Assembly (NCBI GenBank): GCA_964554875.1 | Contig: CAZKQJ010000027.1 | Coordinates: 1-64,000, forward strand | DNA length: 64,000 nt | DNA from: Marispirochaeta sp964554875 | GTDB taxonomy: Bacteria > Spirochaetota > Spirochaetia > JC444 > Marispirochaetaceae | Reading direction: 5' to 3' | In this document: positions 8,783 through 18,847 of the stretch, in pieces | Layout: each line of letters opens with the position of its first letter | Numbering within the stretch: position 1 is the first letter of the stretch | Notes under the pieces: model-generated | Told to the model about the DNA's origin: nothing | Seen by the model: only the letters and a program-made list of their open reading frames with translations | The model's database searches: none | Program-made: the position numbers and the translations under genes

Positions 8783-9388
8783 TTATCCGGCGCTGAAGTT
8801 CTTTGCCACCTGCTTCCAGTTGACCACTTCCCAGAAAGCCTTTATATACTCGGGCCTGCGATTCTGATAATTCAGGTAATAAGCGTGTTCCCAGACATCC
8901 AGCCCGAGGATCGGACGCAGGCCTTCGGCCAGGGGAGTGTCCTGGTTCGGCGTTGAGTGAACCACCAGCTTTCCCTGAGAATCAACGGAGAGCCAGGCCC
9001 AGCCGCTCCCGAAACGGGTCGCGGCGGCGTTGCTGAAGCTCTCCCTGAAGGCCTCCACACTGCCGAAGGTGCTATCCAGGGCAGCTTTCAGCTCTCCCTC
9101 GGGACTGCTTCCTCCGGGGCCCAGGACCTTCCAGAAGAGACTGTGGTTGAAGTGTCCTCCGCCGTTGTTCCGGACCGCAGTGCGGATATCCTCAGGGATT
9201 GCGGCGAGATCCGACAGCAGCTCTTCCAGGGGTCTCTCCACCAGATTGGGGTGTTTTGACAGGGCATCGTTCAGTTTCGATACGTAGCCGCCGTGGTGTT
9301 TGTCATGATGAATCTCCATGGTACGTGCATCGATATATGGTTCCAGCGCGTTGAACGCATAGGGTAAATCGGGTAATGAATGGCTCAT
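8783..9388 (-). CDS. sodA: Superoxide dismutase, Mn/Fe family
   Basis: The enzyme disproportionates superoxide in the cytoplasm. ATG 9388 is chosen because GAGGAGG stands just ahead and the protein then begins SHSLPDLPYAFNALEPYID like other family members; the longer open frame upstream has no homology. Metal ligands are visible in EIHHDKHHGGY, HFNHSLFW and DVWEHAYYLNY. NNGGGHFNHSLFW is of the Mn-type pattern rather than the AQ pattern of iron enzymes, so Mn or cambialistic use is likely. At 201 residues the length is normal. It is transcribed behind a ROK regulator gene but has its own terminator. Confidence 0.95.
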   Translation of the reverse strand: MSHSLPDLPYAFNALEPYIDARTMEIHHDKHHGGYVSKLNDALSKHPNLVERPLEELLSDLAAIPEDIRTAVRNNGGGHFNHSLFWKVLGPGGSSPEGELKAALDSTFGSVEAFRESFSNAAATRFGSGWAWLSVDSQGKLVVHSTPNQDTPLAEGLRPILGLDVWEHAYYLNYQNRRPEYIKAFWEVVNWKQVAKNFSAG

Positions 9389-9491
9389 ACAGTCCTCCTC
9401 GGATGTCGATTGACGGTCCCTCGCGGAGCCGTATATATAATCTAAATAGTCAGGATTGAGAAGGCAAGCCGTTTTTGGAATTGCCGCCATA

Positions 9492-10637
9492 TCAGAGGGA
9501 TGATCCGAGTACCCGGAGGAAAAGGCTTCCGTCGTTGCCGTATCCGGTTCTGCTCAGAACGGGAACCTGGCAGAGCCGCCTCAAAAAAAGTGCCGCTGCG
9601 CCGAAAGCCGCCGAGTGCGCTCCCCCGGGAGCACGAAAAACCGGGCATTCCGGTGCGGGGGGATAAATCCAGTTGCGTCGAATCTCCCGCTGAAGAGTTG
9701 TGCTGAAGGTATCAGGCTCATCCGTCAGGGTCCCGGCAATTACAACGGCATCGAGATTCAGCATGTTCACCAGGAAGGCTGTGTTGCGGCAGAGTTCCTC
9801 CATGGTGTCCGCCGGGGTCTGTGTCGGTATTGTCCCTTTCGATGGTGTTGTGGCAGCGCCAAACTGCCGGTCGCCCTCTTCGGGACAGAAGATGCTCCGG
9901 AACTCTCCGGCAGAATACCCGGAGCCATGGTAGACCTCCTCGCCGCCCAGTACGAAGGAGAAGCCGGTGGATAAACCCCTGTCCCGGAGATCCCCCAGCA
10001 GAACTGCAAAACCGGCCCGATCTTTCAGAGCGGATATCCCGAAGATCGATCCCCAGGCGCAGCAGTTTGCGTCGTTATCGCAGACCACCGGAACCCCAAG
10101 CCGCCCTTCCATCTCTGCCGCCAGAGGAAAGGGCTCGTCCACATGCAGGGGGGTGGATCGGAGGATTTTTCCCTCCCAGGGATCAATGATCCCAGGGATA
10201 GCGATGCCTGCGCCCAGTACGGGGAGTCCGTCATGCTCCCGGGAAAAACCTTCTGTCACTGTATCGAGTAAGGCGCTGAGCTTTCTGTTGCTGCTGAGGA
10301 TTTCCCGGGTCTCTTCCATAAGAGTCTGCCCCTGAAGATCCGTATACACCATGCGTATGCGGTCCGGCTGAATTTCCAGACCGGCGATGGCTCCTTTCGC
10401 GGCCCTGATGTCCAGCAGGGTGGGACGTCTTCCGCCCTGACGCCCTACACTGCCTTCCCTGACCTGGTGTATGAGTCCGGCCTTGATCAGCCGTCCGCAT
10501 ACCTTTGTCAGCGTCGACTTGTCCAGTTCAAGCTCCCGTGCCAGCGTCGCCCGGCTGGCCGGTCCGTCCGTCCAGAGCTTTCGCAGTACCCGGATCAGCG
10601 TAATCAGGCCTGCTTTGGTTTTTGTGTTGATTTCCAT
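9492..10637 (-). CDS. ROK family transcriptional regulator
   Basis: The 381-residue protein has an N-terminal winged helix (about 10-75; LARELELDKSTLTKVCGRL is the recognition region) and a ROK sugar-kinase-like domain (about 85-370) with GAGIAIPGIIDP and CDNDANCCAWG. The zinc-binding CxCGxxGC cluster of true ROK kinases is missing, which fits a NagC/XylR-type repressor that binds a sugar or sugar phosphate. AAAGGAGAA precedes the ATG. No sugar operon is adjacent, so the target is unknown; the next gene downstream is the superoxide dismutase. Confidence 0.82.
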   Translation of the reverse strand: MEINTKTKAGLITLIRVLRKLWTDGPASRATLARELELDKSTLTKVCGRLIKAGLIHQVREGSVGRQGGRRPTLLDIRAAKGAIAGLEIQPDRIRMVYTDLQGQTLMEETREILSSNRKLSALLDTVTEGFSREHDGLPVLGAGIAIPGIIDPWEGKILRSTPLHVDEPFPLAAEMEGRLGVPVVCDNDANCCAWGSIFGISALKDRAGFAVLLGDLRDRGLSTGFSFVLGGEEVYHGSGYSAGEFRSIFCPEEGDRQFGAATTPSKGTIPTQTPADTMEELCRNTAFLVNMLNLDAVVIAGTLTDEPDTFSTTLQREIRRNWIYPPAPECPVFRAPGGAHSAAFGAAALFLRRLCQVPVLSRTGYGNDGSLFLRVLGSSL

Positions 10638-10820
10638 TTCTCCTTTTCATTGTACTCCATATCAGCGGTTCCGCCACTTCCTCTAAGGAAAAATCGATGG
10701 GTGAAAGTCCTCTTCAGCAGAAGTGCTCTTCTTTATCTTTCTTGGTGGTTTGTCCGGAGTAATGTTGCTATACTGTGCTCTTGAATAAGGTAAAATTTTA
10801 AGGACAGGAACAAGGTAAAA

Positions 10821-13800
10821 ATGAAGAAAAGAAGTCTCATCTTCCACAGGTTTATTTTTCCGGTTGTATTCATATTTTTCGCAGTCTCAATAGCCGGCTG
10901 CGGAGCGGATCCCGAAGTCAGTCTTGCTTCTGCGGTCAAAGGCGGTGCGGTGAGTGAGGCGCTGCAGCTGGGGCTGAAGGAATCCCCACAGACGCGGGAG
11001 GGGGGCATAGTCTATTACGAAGCCGAGGCCGGAAAAGGGGAGTATTTTTCTCCCCGGGAGACCGACGATCCCCTGACAGTAACGGCCTATGGCCCTGAAG
11101 GGGAGCTGCCTGTGGAGATGAAGAGGCCGGATATCTATGTTACCTTCAACCAGCCCATGGTCCCGCTTTCCAGGCTGGGAGAACCCCGAAAGACCCACCC
11201 GCATTTGAGCATCGAGCCTCCTGTTGACGGCTTCTTTCGCTGGTACGGTTCACGCCTGCTCAGCTTTGAGCCCTCTCAGCCCTTCGAGGGGCAGCGGGAA
11301 TACCGGGTGAGCCTGAAGCGGGGAATTGCCAGCCTGGGGGGTAAAAAACTTCAGGAAGCCCTGGAGTTCAGCTTTCATACGGAACATCTCGATTTCTCCC
11401 GGGTCTACGCCGGAAAACCGGAAAGCTTCGGTCTGGTTGATCAGGATGACGTCCCGCCGGAAACAGCCCGGCACATTACCTGTGAGTTTACCCGGCCGGT
11501 GAATCCGGAGTATACCGCCTCCTTTCTGGCGATCCGTAGCGGTAATGAGGAGTACTCCTTCAGGGCCGAAAGGCCTGAGAAGGAGAGCTTTGAAGGACCG
11601 GAGAAACGACTGGAACGGACCCTGGTCCTGACCCTGGACAGGACCCTGCCTGAGGACAGCGATGTCCAGGTGGTGCTGAAGTCCGGTGCGGCTTCCGACA
11701 AGGGTTATCTGGGAAGGACGGAGGATTCGCTGCGCAGCTTCAGGACCCTGAAGCCCTTCGACTTCAGGCAGATGCGTACATATTCCTACACCTTTCCCGG
11801 GAGCGACCGGGGGGATGCGAATCCCCTCTTTCTCGAGTTCAGCCATCCCCTGGGGGAGACGGAGCCGGAGGAGATAGCCCCTTTTATTTCCACCAGCCTG
11901 GAGGTCGATGATATTGCGGATCATATCGAGATCTGGGACAATACCATCAAGCTCAACAATCTGCCGGTGGAGTACGAGTCGGTCTACAGGGTGGATATTG
12001 CCCCGGGGCTCAGGGATGTCCACGGCAGGAGCCTGGCTGCGGGTGAAAGCCTGGAGGTGGAGGTAGGACCCGCAACCAGGTACTACTATTTTCCCGACAC
12101 CGGAAGCCGCATGCTTGAAGCACAGTTTGACCCGAAGATCATCTATGAGTATCAGAATGTCTTTGACGGCCTCTGGCACATAGCGTCAATCGATGATCCC
12201 TATGCCTCCTTTGACGCAAAGGCGCTTAAACCCTACGATTTTTCCAGTCTCCCCCGGAATACCAAGCATTTTGAGGTCCTCGATCTTTCCCCCTATCTGA
12301 ACCCTCAGGGCTTCGGCAGTGTGGGTATCTCCTGGAATTTCGGTGCGGAGAAAAAGGGCGAGCGAAATCCCTGGGAACAGCGGAATCTTCAGCTCCAGGT
12401 CACCGACATCGGAATAAGCACGCGGATTGCTCACAACAGGGCCCTGGTATGGGCGGCCTCCCTCACGACAGGAGAGCCGATAGCAGGGGCCCGGGTGGAG
12501 CTCCTCCGAAATCGGACCACAGTAGCTGAAACCCGGACCGACGAGTTCGGACTGGCGGAAATCTCCTTTGCCGAAGGCGAGTATCCCAGGCTCTTTCTGG
12601 AGGAGGGGAGAGACCGGCTGCGAATCAGGGTCAGCAATGGCGCGGACCGGGCGGAGTTCATCCCCAACGGTTCCCACAACCCCTACCGCTTCGGCGTCTA
12701 CTCCTTTACCCGCCCGGGCAGCATCGAAGAAGAGCGCATGGAAGCTTTTATCTTCACCGACCGGGGCCTCTATCGGAAAGGAGAGACAGTAACCTTCCGG
12801 GGAATCGACCGCAGCTGGAGCGCCGGAAGCTACAGCCCCTACCAGGGACCCTATAGCCTGGAGGTGAGTGAACGGCGTTACCGGGCTGAAGTATTCCACC
12901 GGGCAGAGGGCGGAACTACGGCTTCCGGGGGTTTTTACGGCAGTTTCTCCCTGCCGGAGGAGCTCGAACCGGGGCAATACCGTATCATCTACCGGCGGGA
13001 AGGGCATACCGAGGAGGTACCTTTTACCGTGGCGGAGTTCCGCAGGGCCGCCTTCGAGGTGAAGCTCGAACATCCTGAGCGCCTGCTCGTTTCCGGGGAC
13101 AGCATCAATATGACTGGAATGGCCCGTTTTCTCTCCGGCGGCTCCCTTGCCGGAGGTCTCTACCACACGCTCTGGATGCGGGAACCCTGGTCCTATGTGC
13201 CCCCGGGAAGGGCCTGGCGGGATTACCGCTTCGCTCCCCGGCGCTGGGGCGGACTTCAGGTGGTGTCGGAGGACCGGGGCGCTCTGGACGGCAAGGGAAG
13301 GGTTCTGCTCTCCCGGGAGAGCGGGGGCGATCAGATTCCGGGGCTCCCGTATCGATATCAGGCGGAGCTTGCAGTCCGGGACCAGGCCAGGCAGGAACTG
13401 GCCGCCCGGGCTTCGGTGCTGGTGCATCCCGCGGCCTTCTACATCGGATCCAGGTTTTTGGACGGACATGACGGCATCTGGTCAAGCTTTGTAAAAGCCG
13501 GGGAGAATATCTCCGTGGAGGCAGTCTTTGTGCGTCCCGACGGTTCCGTGTACAGCGGCCCTCTCAAGGATATCCGGGTAGAACTGATCAAACGGAGCTG
13601 GCAGCTGAGCCGGCAGCGGGGGGTCTACGACAGGCTGAACAACCGTTATGAACTGGTGGAGGAACCTGTTTCCGCCTTTGATCTGAAAGGGGAGAAAGAG
13701 AAACTCGAGTTTGAGATTACCCCGCCCGAGGCGGGTGAGTATGTGCTGCGTATCTCCGCGGCCGACGAAGAAGGAAGAGGGGCCCTGTCGGAGATAGACT

Positions 13801-16616
13801 TCTACGCCACGGGTTCCGGCTATGTGCAGTGGAACCAGGCGGACCCCCGGGACATCGAACTTGTTCCCGACAGGGAGCTGTATTCTCCCGGGGATACGGC
13901 CCGGCTTCTGGTTAAATCGCCCCTGCCATCGGGGACCTATCTGTTGACCCTGGAGCGGGAAGGAATTATAGAGGAACGTTTTGTGGAGCTCTCCGGATCT
14001 GCGGCAACCATCGAAGTTCCGGTAAGGGGAGAGCATATCCCGGTATTGTATGTGGCCTTGAGTTCCCACACCCCTCGCGGCGAAGCCCCCACGAGCTATT
14101 TTGATCCTGACCTTGGCAAGCCTCGGGGGCTCTTCGGTATCGCCCGCCTCCGGGTAAGTCCCGAGAGCCTCGGTCTGGATGTCTCTGTGAGCCACGATAA
14201 AAAGCTCTATCGCCCGGGAGAAGAGGGCCGGGCACGGATTCGGGTCAGCTCCAACGGTGTCCCGGTGGAAGGCGCTGAGGTCACTTTTCTGGCGGTTGAC
14301 CGCGGGGTTGTTGATCTTATCGATTATCATGTTCCGGACCCCATGAGCTTTTTCTATGCCGAACACAAGTTTCCCCTGGGTGTGCTGGGGGCGGACAGCC
14401 GTTCCCTGCTTATCAATCCGGTTACCTACGAGGTGAGGGACCTGCAGGGAGGCGACGGCGATGACGAAGGCAAGCTGGAGCGGCGGAAGGACTTCTCTCC
14501 TCTGGCTGTCTTTGAGCCGGTGCTCCTTACCGGGCCTGACGGTTATGCCGAAGCGGTCTTTACCCTGCCGGATACCCTGACCACCTACCGGGTAAGCGCT
14601 GTGGCGGTAAAGGGGAACCGCTTTGGTCTCAGGGAAGAGGAGCTGGCGGTTCGGAACCCCATTACCATGCGGGCGGCCCTCCCGAGGAAACTCAGAATGC
14701 GGGATACCGCCGAAGCGGGGGTCGTTCTGACCAATCTATCCGGGGAGGTCCAGGAGATTGACCTGCAATGCAGCTCCCCGGAGCCGGAGATCCAGGTTCA
14801 TGGGGAGTCCCGAAAAAGCCTGAGCCTGGGACCCGGCGAAAGCCGGGAAGTGACCTTTACCCTGCTGGCGAGGGAAAGTGGAGAAGCAAGGCTCGAGTTT
14901 ACCCTGCGCTCCGGGGTTCTGTCGGAGATACTGGAGTCGACCCTGAGGGTGGAGAGGCCCCTGGTACGAGAGTCCTTTACCCTGGCCGGTGCCCTGGATG
15001 AGACCGATACTGCCCGGGAGGCGCTGCTTGTTCCTTCGTCCATTGCGCCGGGGTACGGAAGTATCAGCCTGCGTCTCAGTCCCAATCCCCTGGGGCCGTT
15101 GAAGGATCTGGTGGAGCGTCTTCTGGAAACGGACTATGAGATTCTCGAAGGTGAAATGTTCCGGGTGCTCCCCCACCTTGTTCTGAAGGATAAGCTGGAT
15201 TTCTTCAGTGCGGTATACGATGTCCGGGGCGTGGAGAAATTCTTCAGTATGCTCACGGGCTACCAGAACCGGGACGGCGGGTTCGGATACCGGCCCGGCG
15301 GGGGCCTCTCGTCTGCCTGGCTGAGCGTACGCCTTGCCCACTACCTGGCTCTGGCCCGGGAGGGGGAAATCGAGGTACAGGAACCGGATTTCGACCGGCT
15401 TATGCAGTACCTCAAGGGTCTGTACGGCAACGGGACAGTATCTGATTTTACCAGGATATACTCCCTCTATGTACGCAGCCTGCTGGGAGACCGGCCGGAG
15501 GATGAGCTGAAGGATGCCCTGTCCCGGGGGGATGCCCTGGGAATCTCGGGCTACGCCTTTCTGGCCCTCAGCTTTAATGAGATCGGCAGGGCGGACAAAG
15601 GCGGGGAGATCCTGGAACGGGTCAGGAAATTCCTGAAACTCGGTACCCGTTCTCTGGACATCACCGAAACCTATGAAAAACGTTTTTACTTCGATTCGGA
15701 GCTGACTGCACTCTCTTTGCTGCAGATGGTGTTCCATTCCCTTGGTGATCCGGCATCTCTTCTGAGCCAGGTTCAGAACAGCCTGGTCCAGCGTCAGCGC
15801 CACGGCCATTGGGGAACCCTGAACGACAGTACCTGGGTCCTGATCAGTTTTGCAGAGAGCTTCCGGGATTTTATCGAATCTTCCGGCGACCTGAATGCGG
15901 AAGTCAGTCTGCAGGGCAAAATGATCCTCTCCGCTTCGTCGGAGAATCCCGAACCCGTATCCGCTGAGCTTCCCCTCTTTGAAGAACCCGGTGCTTCTCT
16001 TCCCAGGGATACCATGCTGCCTCTGACCTTCAGCCGCAGCGGAAACTCACCGGTGTTCTACTCCGGAACCATCAGCTACGGACTGCCTTCCGAAGCCGCC
16101 CTGCCGAGGGACGAAGGTTTTTCCGTCCATACCTCCATGGAGAGCCTGGACGGGAAGGTGGTTACGCGCCTTACCGCCGGCGAGACCTATCGTGTACGGG
16201 TAATTGTATCCTCCGCCAGGGACCGTTCCATGGCCCAGCTTCGTGTGCCGGTTCCCTCGGGCTGCGAGATTGTTGACGCGAACCTGATTACCAGCCGCAG
16301 TTACACCGAAAAGGGGGGAGCAGCCGGCGGCAGCTTCCAGCTGGAGACGGTCTACGGCGAGGAGATTACGGTCCTTGACGAGGGGTACTACTATCCCGAC
16401 CTCATGATATTTCGCTCCCTTGCCCCGGAACGGAAGATCCTCGACAATGAAATCCGCTGCTACTTTCGGCACTTCTACGCCGGACAGCAGAAGCTCGATT
16501 TTCTGGTGCGGGCCACGGGGAAGGGTATCTTTCCGACTCCTCCGGCGGAAATTCGGGGTATTTACGAGGAGGAGGTATTCGGCAGGGGAGCCGGAAGGCT
16601 GGTGATCATTGAGTAA
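10821..16616 (+). CDS. Alpha-2-macroglobulin-like lipoprotein lacking the thioester
   Basis: The 1931-residue product has a lipoprotein signal (lipobox IAGC), a long series of beta-sandwich macroglobulin domains (for example FTDRGLYRKGETVTFRGI near 650 and a bait-region-like part near 1100-1200), the A2M core (DGYAEAVFTLPDTLTTYRVS, near 1235) and an alpha/alpha toroid region. Bacterial A2M proteins trap proteases in the periplasm. The position of the reactive thioester (usually a P-Y-G-C-x-E-Q pattern) reads DYEILEGEMFRVLP near residue 1440: Cys and Gln are replaced by Ile and Gly, so covalent trapping is not expected, as in the thioester-free YfaS-like branch. The gene overlaps pbpC by eight bases, the classic A2M-PbpC arrangement. 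Confidence 0.88.
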   Translation: MKKRSLIFHRFIFPVVFIFFAVSIAGCGADPEVSLASAVKGGAVSEALQLGLKESPQTREGGIVYYEAEAGKGEYFSPRETDDPLTVTAYGPEGELPVEMKRPDIYVTFNQPMVPLSRLGEPRKTHPHLSIEPPVDGFFRWYGSRLLSFEPSQPFEGQREYRVSLKRGIASLGGKKLQEALEFSFHTEHLDFSRVYAGKPESFGLVDQDDVPPETARHITCEFTRPVNPEYTASFLAIRSGNEEYSFRAERPEKESFEGPEKRLERTLVLTLDRTLPEDSDVQVVLKSGAASDKGYLGRTEDSLRSFRTLKPFDFRQMRTYSYTFPGSDRGDANPLFLEFSHPLGETEPEEIAPFISTSLEVDDIADHIEIWDNTIKLNNLPVEYESVYRVDIAPGLRDVHGRSLAAGESLEVEVGPATRYYYFPDTGSRMLEAQFDPKIIYEYQNVFDGLWHIASIDDPYASFDAKALKPYDFSSLPRNTKHFEVLDLSPYLNPQGFGSVGISWNFGAEKKGERNPWEQRNLQLQVTDIGISTRIAHNRALVWAASLTTGEPIAGARVELLRNRTTVAETRTDEFGLAEISFAEGEYPRLFLEEGRDRLRIRVSNGADRAEFIPNGSHNPYRFGVYSFTRPGSIEEERMEAFIFTDRGLYRKGETVTFRGIDRSWSAGSYSPYQGPYSLEVSERRYRAEVFHRAEGGTTASGGFYGSFSLPEELEPGQYRIIYRREGHTEEVPFTVAEFRRAAFEVKLEHPERLLVSGDSINMTGMARFLSGGSLAGGLYHTLWMREPWSYVPPGRAWRDYRFAPRRWGGLQVVSEDRGALDGKGRVLLSRESGGDQIPGLPYRYQAELAVRDQARQELAARASVLVHPAAFYIGSRFLDGHDGIWSSFVKAGENISVEAVFVRPDGSVYSGPLKDIRVELIKRSWQLSRQRGVYDRLNNRYELVEEPVSAFDLKGEKEKLEFEITPPEAGEYVLRISAADEEGRGALSEIDFYATGSGYVQWNQADPRDIELVPDRELYSPGDTARLLVKSPLPSGTYLLTLEREGIIEERFVELSGSAATIEVPVRGEHIPVLYVALSSHTPRGEAPTSYFDPDLGKPRGLFGIARLRVSPESLGLDVSVSHDKKLYRPGEEGRARIRVSSNGVPVEGAEVTFLAVDRGVVDLIDYHVPDPMSFFYAEHKFPLGVLGADSRSLLINPVTYEVRDLQGGDGDDEGKLERRKDFSPLAVFEPVLLTGPDGYAEAVFTLPDTLTTYRVSAVAVKGNRFGLREEELAVRNPITMRAALPRKLRMRDTAEAGVVLTNLSGEVQEIDLQCSSPEPEIQVHGESRKSLSLGPGESREVTFTLLARESGEARLEFTLRSGVLSEILESTLRVERPLVRESFTLAGALDETDTAREALLVPSSIAPGYGSISLRLSPNPLGPLKDLVERLLETDYEILEGEMFRVLPHLVLKDKLDFFSAVYDVRGVEKFFSMLTGYQNRDGGFGYRPGGGLSSAWLSVRLAHYLALAREGEIEVQEPDFDRLMQYLKGLYGNGTVSDFTRIYSLYVRSLLGDRPEDELKDALSRGDALGISGYAFLALSFNEIGRADKGGEILERVRKFLKLGTRSLDITETYEKRFYFDSELTALSLLQMVFHSLGDPASLLSQVQNSLVQRQRHGHWGTLNDSTWVLISFAESFRDFIESSGDLNAEVSLQGKMILSASSENPEPVSAELPLFEEPGASLPRDTMLPLTFSRSGNSPVFYSGTISYGLPSEAALPRDEGFSVHTSMESLDGKVVTRLTAGETYRVRVIVSSARDRSMAQLRVPVPSGCEIVDANLITSRSYTEKGGAAGGSFQLETVYGEEITVLDEGYYYPDLMIFRSLAPERKILDNEIRCYFRHFYAGQQKLDFLVRATGKGIFPTPPAEIRGIYEEEVFGRGAGRLVIIE

Positions 16617-18834
16617 ACGCTCCTTCACCGGACTGCTTTTCCTGCCCTGGGTCTGCTTTCTCGGTGCGGCTCTGCTTACAGGTCTCTCTCTTCTCCTGCC
16701 ATTTCCTGAGCTCCGGGAACTCCGCTCAGGACCCTGGAGCCTGAGGGTGGAGGATCGAAAGGGCGGACTGCTCCAGGTTCTGCCGGTCAATGAAGAAGGG
16801 CTGCGGAGGGAATACCTGCCCATTGATAAGCTTCCCGCGTATCTGACCGCCATTTTCATTGCCGGGGAAGACCACCGGTTTTTCCTTCATCCCGGGGTGG
16901 ACTCGGCGGCGGCAGTCCGGGCGGCGGTCTCGAATCTTCGTGCGGGCAGGATCGTCTCCGGGGCTTCCACCATTACCATGCAGCTCGCCGGAAGAGCAGC
17001 TCCCGGGGGGGCGGGGCTGGGAGGGAAACTTCGAGAAGCCTGGAATGCCCTTCGTATCGAGGCCCGGATGTCGAAAGGGGAAATCCTGGAACTGTGGCTC
17101 AATACCCTGCCCATGGGCTCCAATGTGGAAGGCGTCGCCTCCGCCTCGAGGGAGTATTTCTTCCGGGATATTCAGAGTCTGAGCCCCGAGGAATCGGCTT
17201 TGCTGGCCCTTCTTCCCCGGAGTCCCCGGCGTTATGATCCCCGGCAGGGCGGCAGTATAGATTCAGCCATGAATCTGCTGCAGCGGGCGGGAATCCGACC
17301 AGACCATGAAAAGCTGAGTGCTGTTTCCGAAAGGAGCGCCGGTATTGGACAGAAGAAGCCCTGGCCCTTCCGGGCGCCCCACTTTGTACGCTACGTCGCC
17401 GGTCTTTCAGGAATAAACGGAAAGGAAGTGTTCGTCAGCAGTCTTGACCCGGAGGTGCAGAAAATCCTCCAGGGAGAGATCTCCGCCAGGGTCGAATCCG
17501 CCGGAGAAAACCGGATAAGCAACGGCGCCGGGCTTGCCGTTTCCGTGGAGACCGGGGAGATACTGGCCTGGGTCGGTTCGGCCGACTTTTTCGACACCGA
17601 AAGGCAGGGACAGATCGACGGGGTCAGGATCCGTCGACAGCCGGGTTCGACCATCAAGCCATTCCTCTACGCCCTTGCCCTGGAGAGGGGGATGACCCCC
17701 GCCACGCTTCTGCCGGATATTCCTTCCGCCTTCGGCAGGGAGGCTGTGTATCTTCCGGGGAACTTTTCCAACACATTTCATGGTCCTGTACGGCTGCGGG
17801 TGGCTCTGGCCTCGAGCCTGAATATTCCCGCCGTCCATACGGTGGTACGGACCGGTGTTGCGGAGTTTACCGACTGGCTCCTTGCCCTGGGTTTCGACTC
17901 CCTTGAGAATCAGAGGGATTCCCTGGGGGCCGGTATCGCCCTGGGAAACGCGGAGATCAGTCTGCTGGAACTGCTTAGCGCCTTCTCGGTTTTTCAGCGT
18001 GACGGGTTCTTTCTTTCCGCCTCGGTGGACCGGGATTCCACAAAAAGTACCCCGCGAAGGGTAATTTCCGAGGAGACCGCGTTTCTGATCCGGGACATCC
18101 TTTCCTCCGAGTCGGGACGGGTTACCGGTTTTGGCACCGGCAGTATTCTGAATACCCCTTATCCTGCAATGTTCAAAACAGGAACATCCAACCAGTTCAA
18201 CAATATCTGGGCCCTGGGCGCGACGGAGAAGGTGGCCCTGGGGATATGGATGGGGAACTTCTCCGGAGAGACGGTTATCGGACGTCCCGGCAGCTCCATT
18301 CCCGCAGCAGCAGCGGTGGCGGTCCTGACTGCCCTGCAGGATTATCCGGCTTACCGGGTATCGGAGATACCATCTCCTTCTCCCGGGGAAATCAGCCGGG
18401 TGAGGATCTGTCCCTTGACTGGAGAGCGGGCCGGGCCCCACTGTCCCGGGAGCCTGGAGGAGTATTTCCGGACCGGCACCGAACCGGATACCTGCGGCGC
18501 TCACCGGGAGGACGGAATCTACATGCCTTCGATGTACAGGTCCTGGGGAGATGAACGGGGCCTCCCCTGGAAGTACCTGATGGAAGAAGCCCTGCGAATC
18601 CTTTCGCCGGCGGATGGGGCGGTGTTCTATCTCGACCCAACTCTGTCCGCAAAAAGCCAGACCCTGAGCATCCAGGCTGAAGGGCAGGGGGATCTGCTTC
18701 TCAGTGTAAACAGTATACTTCATGCGAGGGGGAGAGACTTTGTCTCCCTCCGTTTCCCCTTGAGCCGCGGGACCCATCGGATCAGCCTGGAGGGGACTGA
18801 CAGGCGCATAGAATCGAGCTTTACCGTCCGCTGA
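16609..18834 (+). CDS. pbpC: Penicillin-binding protein 1C
   Basis: This 741-residue bifunctional peptidoglycan synthase has a single N-terminal membrane anchor, a GT51 glycosyltransferase domain (catalytic Glu87 in GEDHRFF; TITMQLAGR; EARMSKGEILELWLN), a transpeptidase domain with S347-T-I-K350, S403-L-N405 and K523-T-G525, and a C-terminal BiPBP_C domain from about 650. All catalytic residues are present. The start is TTG at 16609, overlapping the end of the A2M gene, so translation is coupled. Known co-occurrence suggests that PbpC repairs the wall where the A2M partner traps invading proteases. Confidence 0.93.
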   Translation: MSKRSFTGLLFLPWVCFLGAALLTGLSLLLPFPELRELRSGPWSLRVEDRKGGLLQVLPVNEEGLRREYLPIDKLPAYLTAIFIAGEDHRFFLHPGVDSAAAVRAAVSNLRAGRIVSGASTITMQLAGRAAPGGAGLGGKLREAWNALRIEARMSKGEILELWLNTLPMGSNVEGVASASREYFFRDIQSLSPEESALLALLPRSPRRYDPRQGGSIDSAMNLLQRAGIRPDHEKLSAVSERSAGIGQKKPWPFRAPHFVRYVAGLSGINGKEVFVSSLDPEVQKILQGEISARVESAGENRISNGAGLAVSVETGEILAWVGSADFFDTERQGQIDGVRIRRQPGSTIKPFLYALALERGMTPATLLPDIPSAFGREAVYLPGNFSNTFHGPVRLRVALASSLNIPAVHTVVRTGVAEFTDWLLALGFDSLENQRDSLGAGIALGNAEISLLELLSAFSVFQRDGFFLSASVDRDSTKSTPRRVISEETAFLIRDILSSESGRVTGFGTGSILNTPYPAMFKTGTSNQFNNIWALGATEKVALGIWMGNFSGETVIGRPGSSIPAAAAVAVLTALQDYPAYRVSEIPSPSPGEISRVRICPLTGERAGPHCPGSLEEYFRTGTEPDTCGAHREDGIYMPSMYRSWGDERGLPWKYLMEEALRILSPADGAVFYLDPTLSAKSQTLSIQAEGQGDLLLSVNSILHARGRDFVSLRFPLSRGTHRISLEGTDRRIESSFTVR

Positions 18835-18847
18835 ACCTGGCTGCCTG

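Noticed and set aside
12186..13469. Long open frame (427 codons) on the minus strand inside the alpha-2-macroglobulin gene
   Set aside because: It mirrors the codon pattern of the real gene, has no ribosome site and gives a Pro/Gly/Arg-rich sequence without family features.
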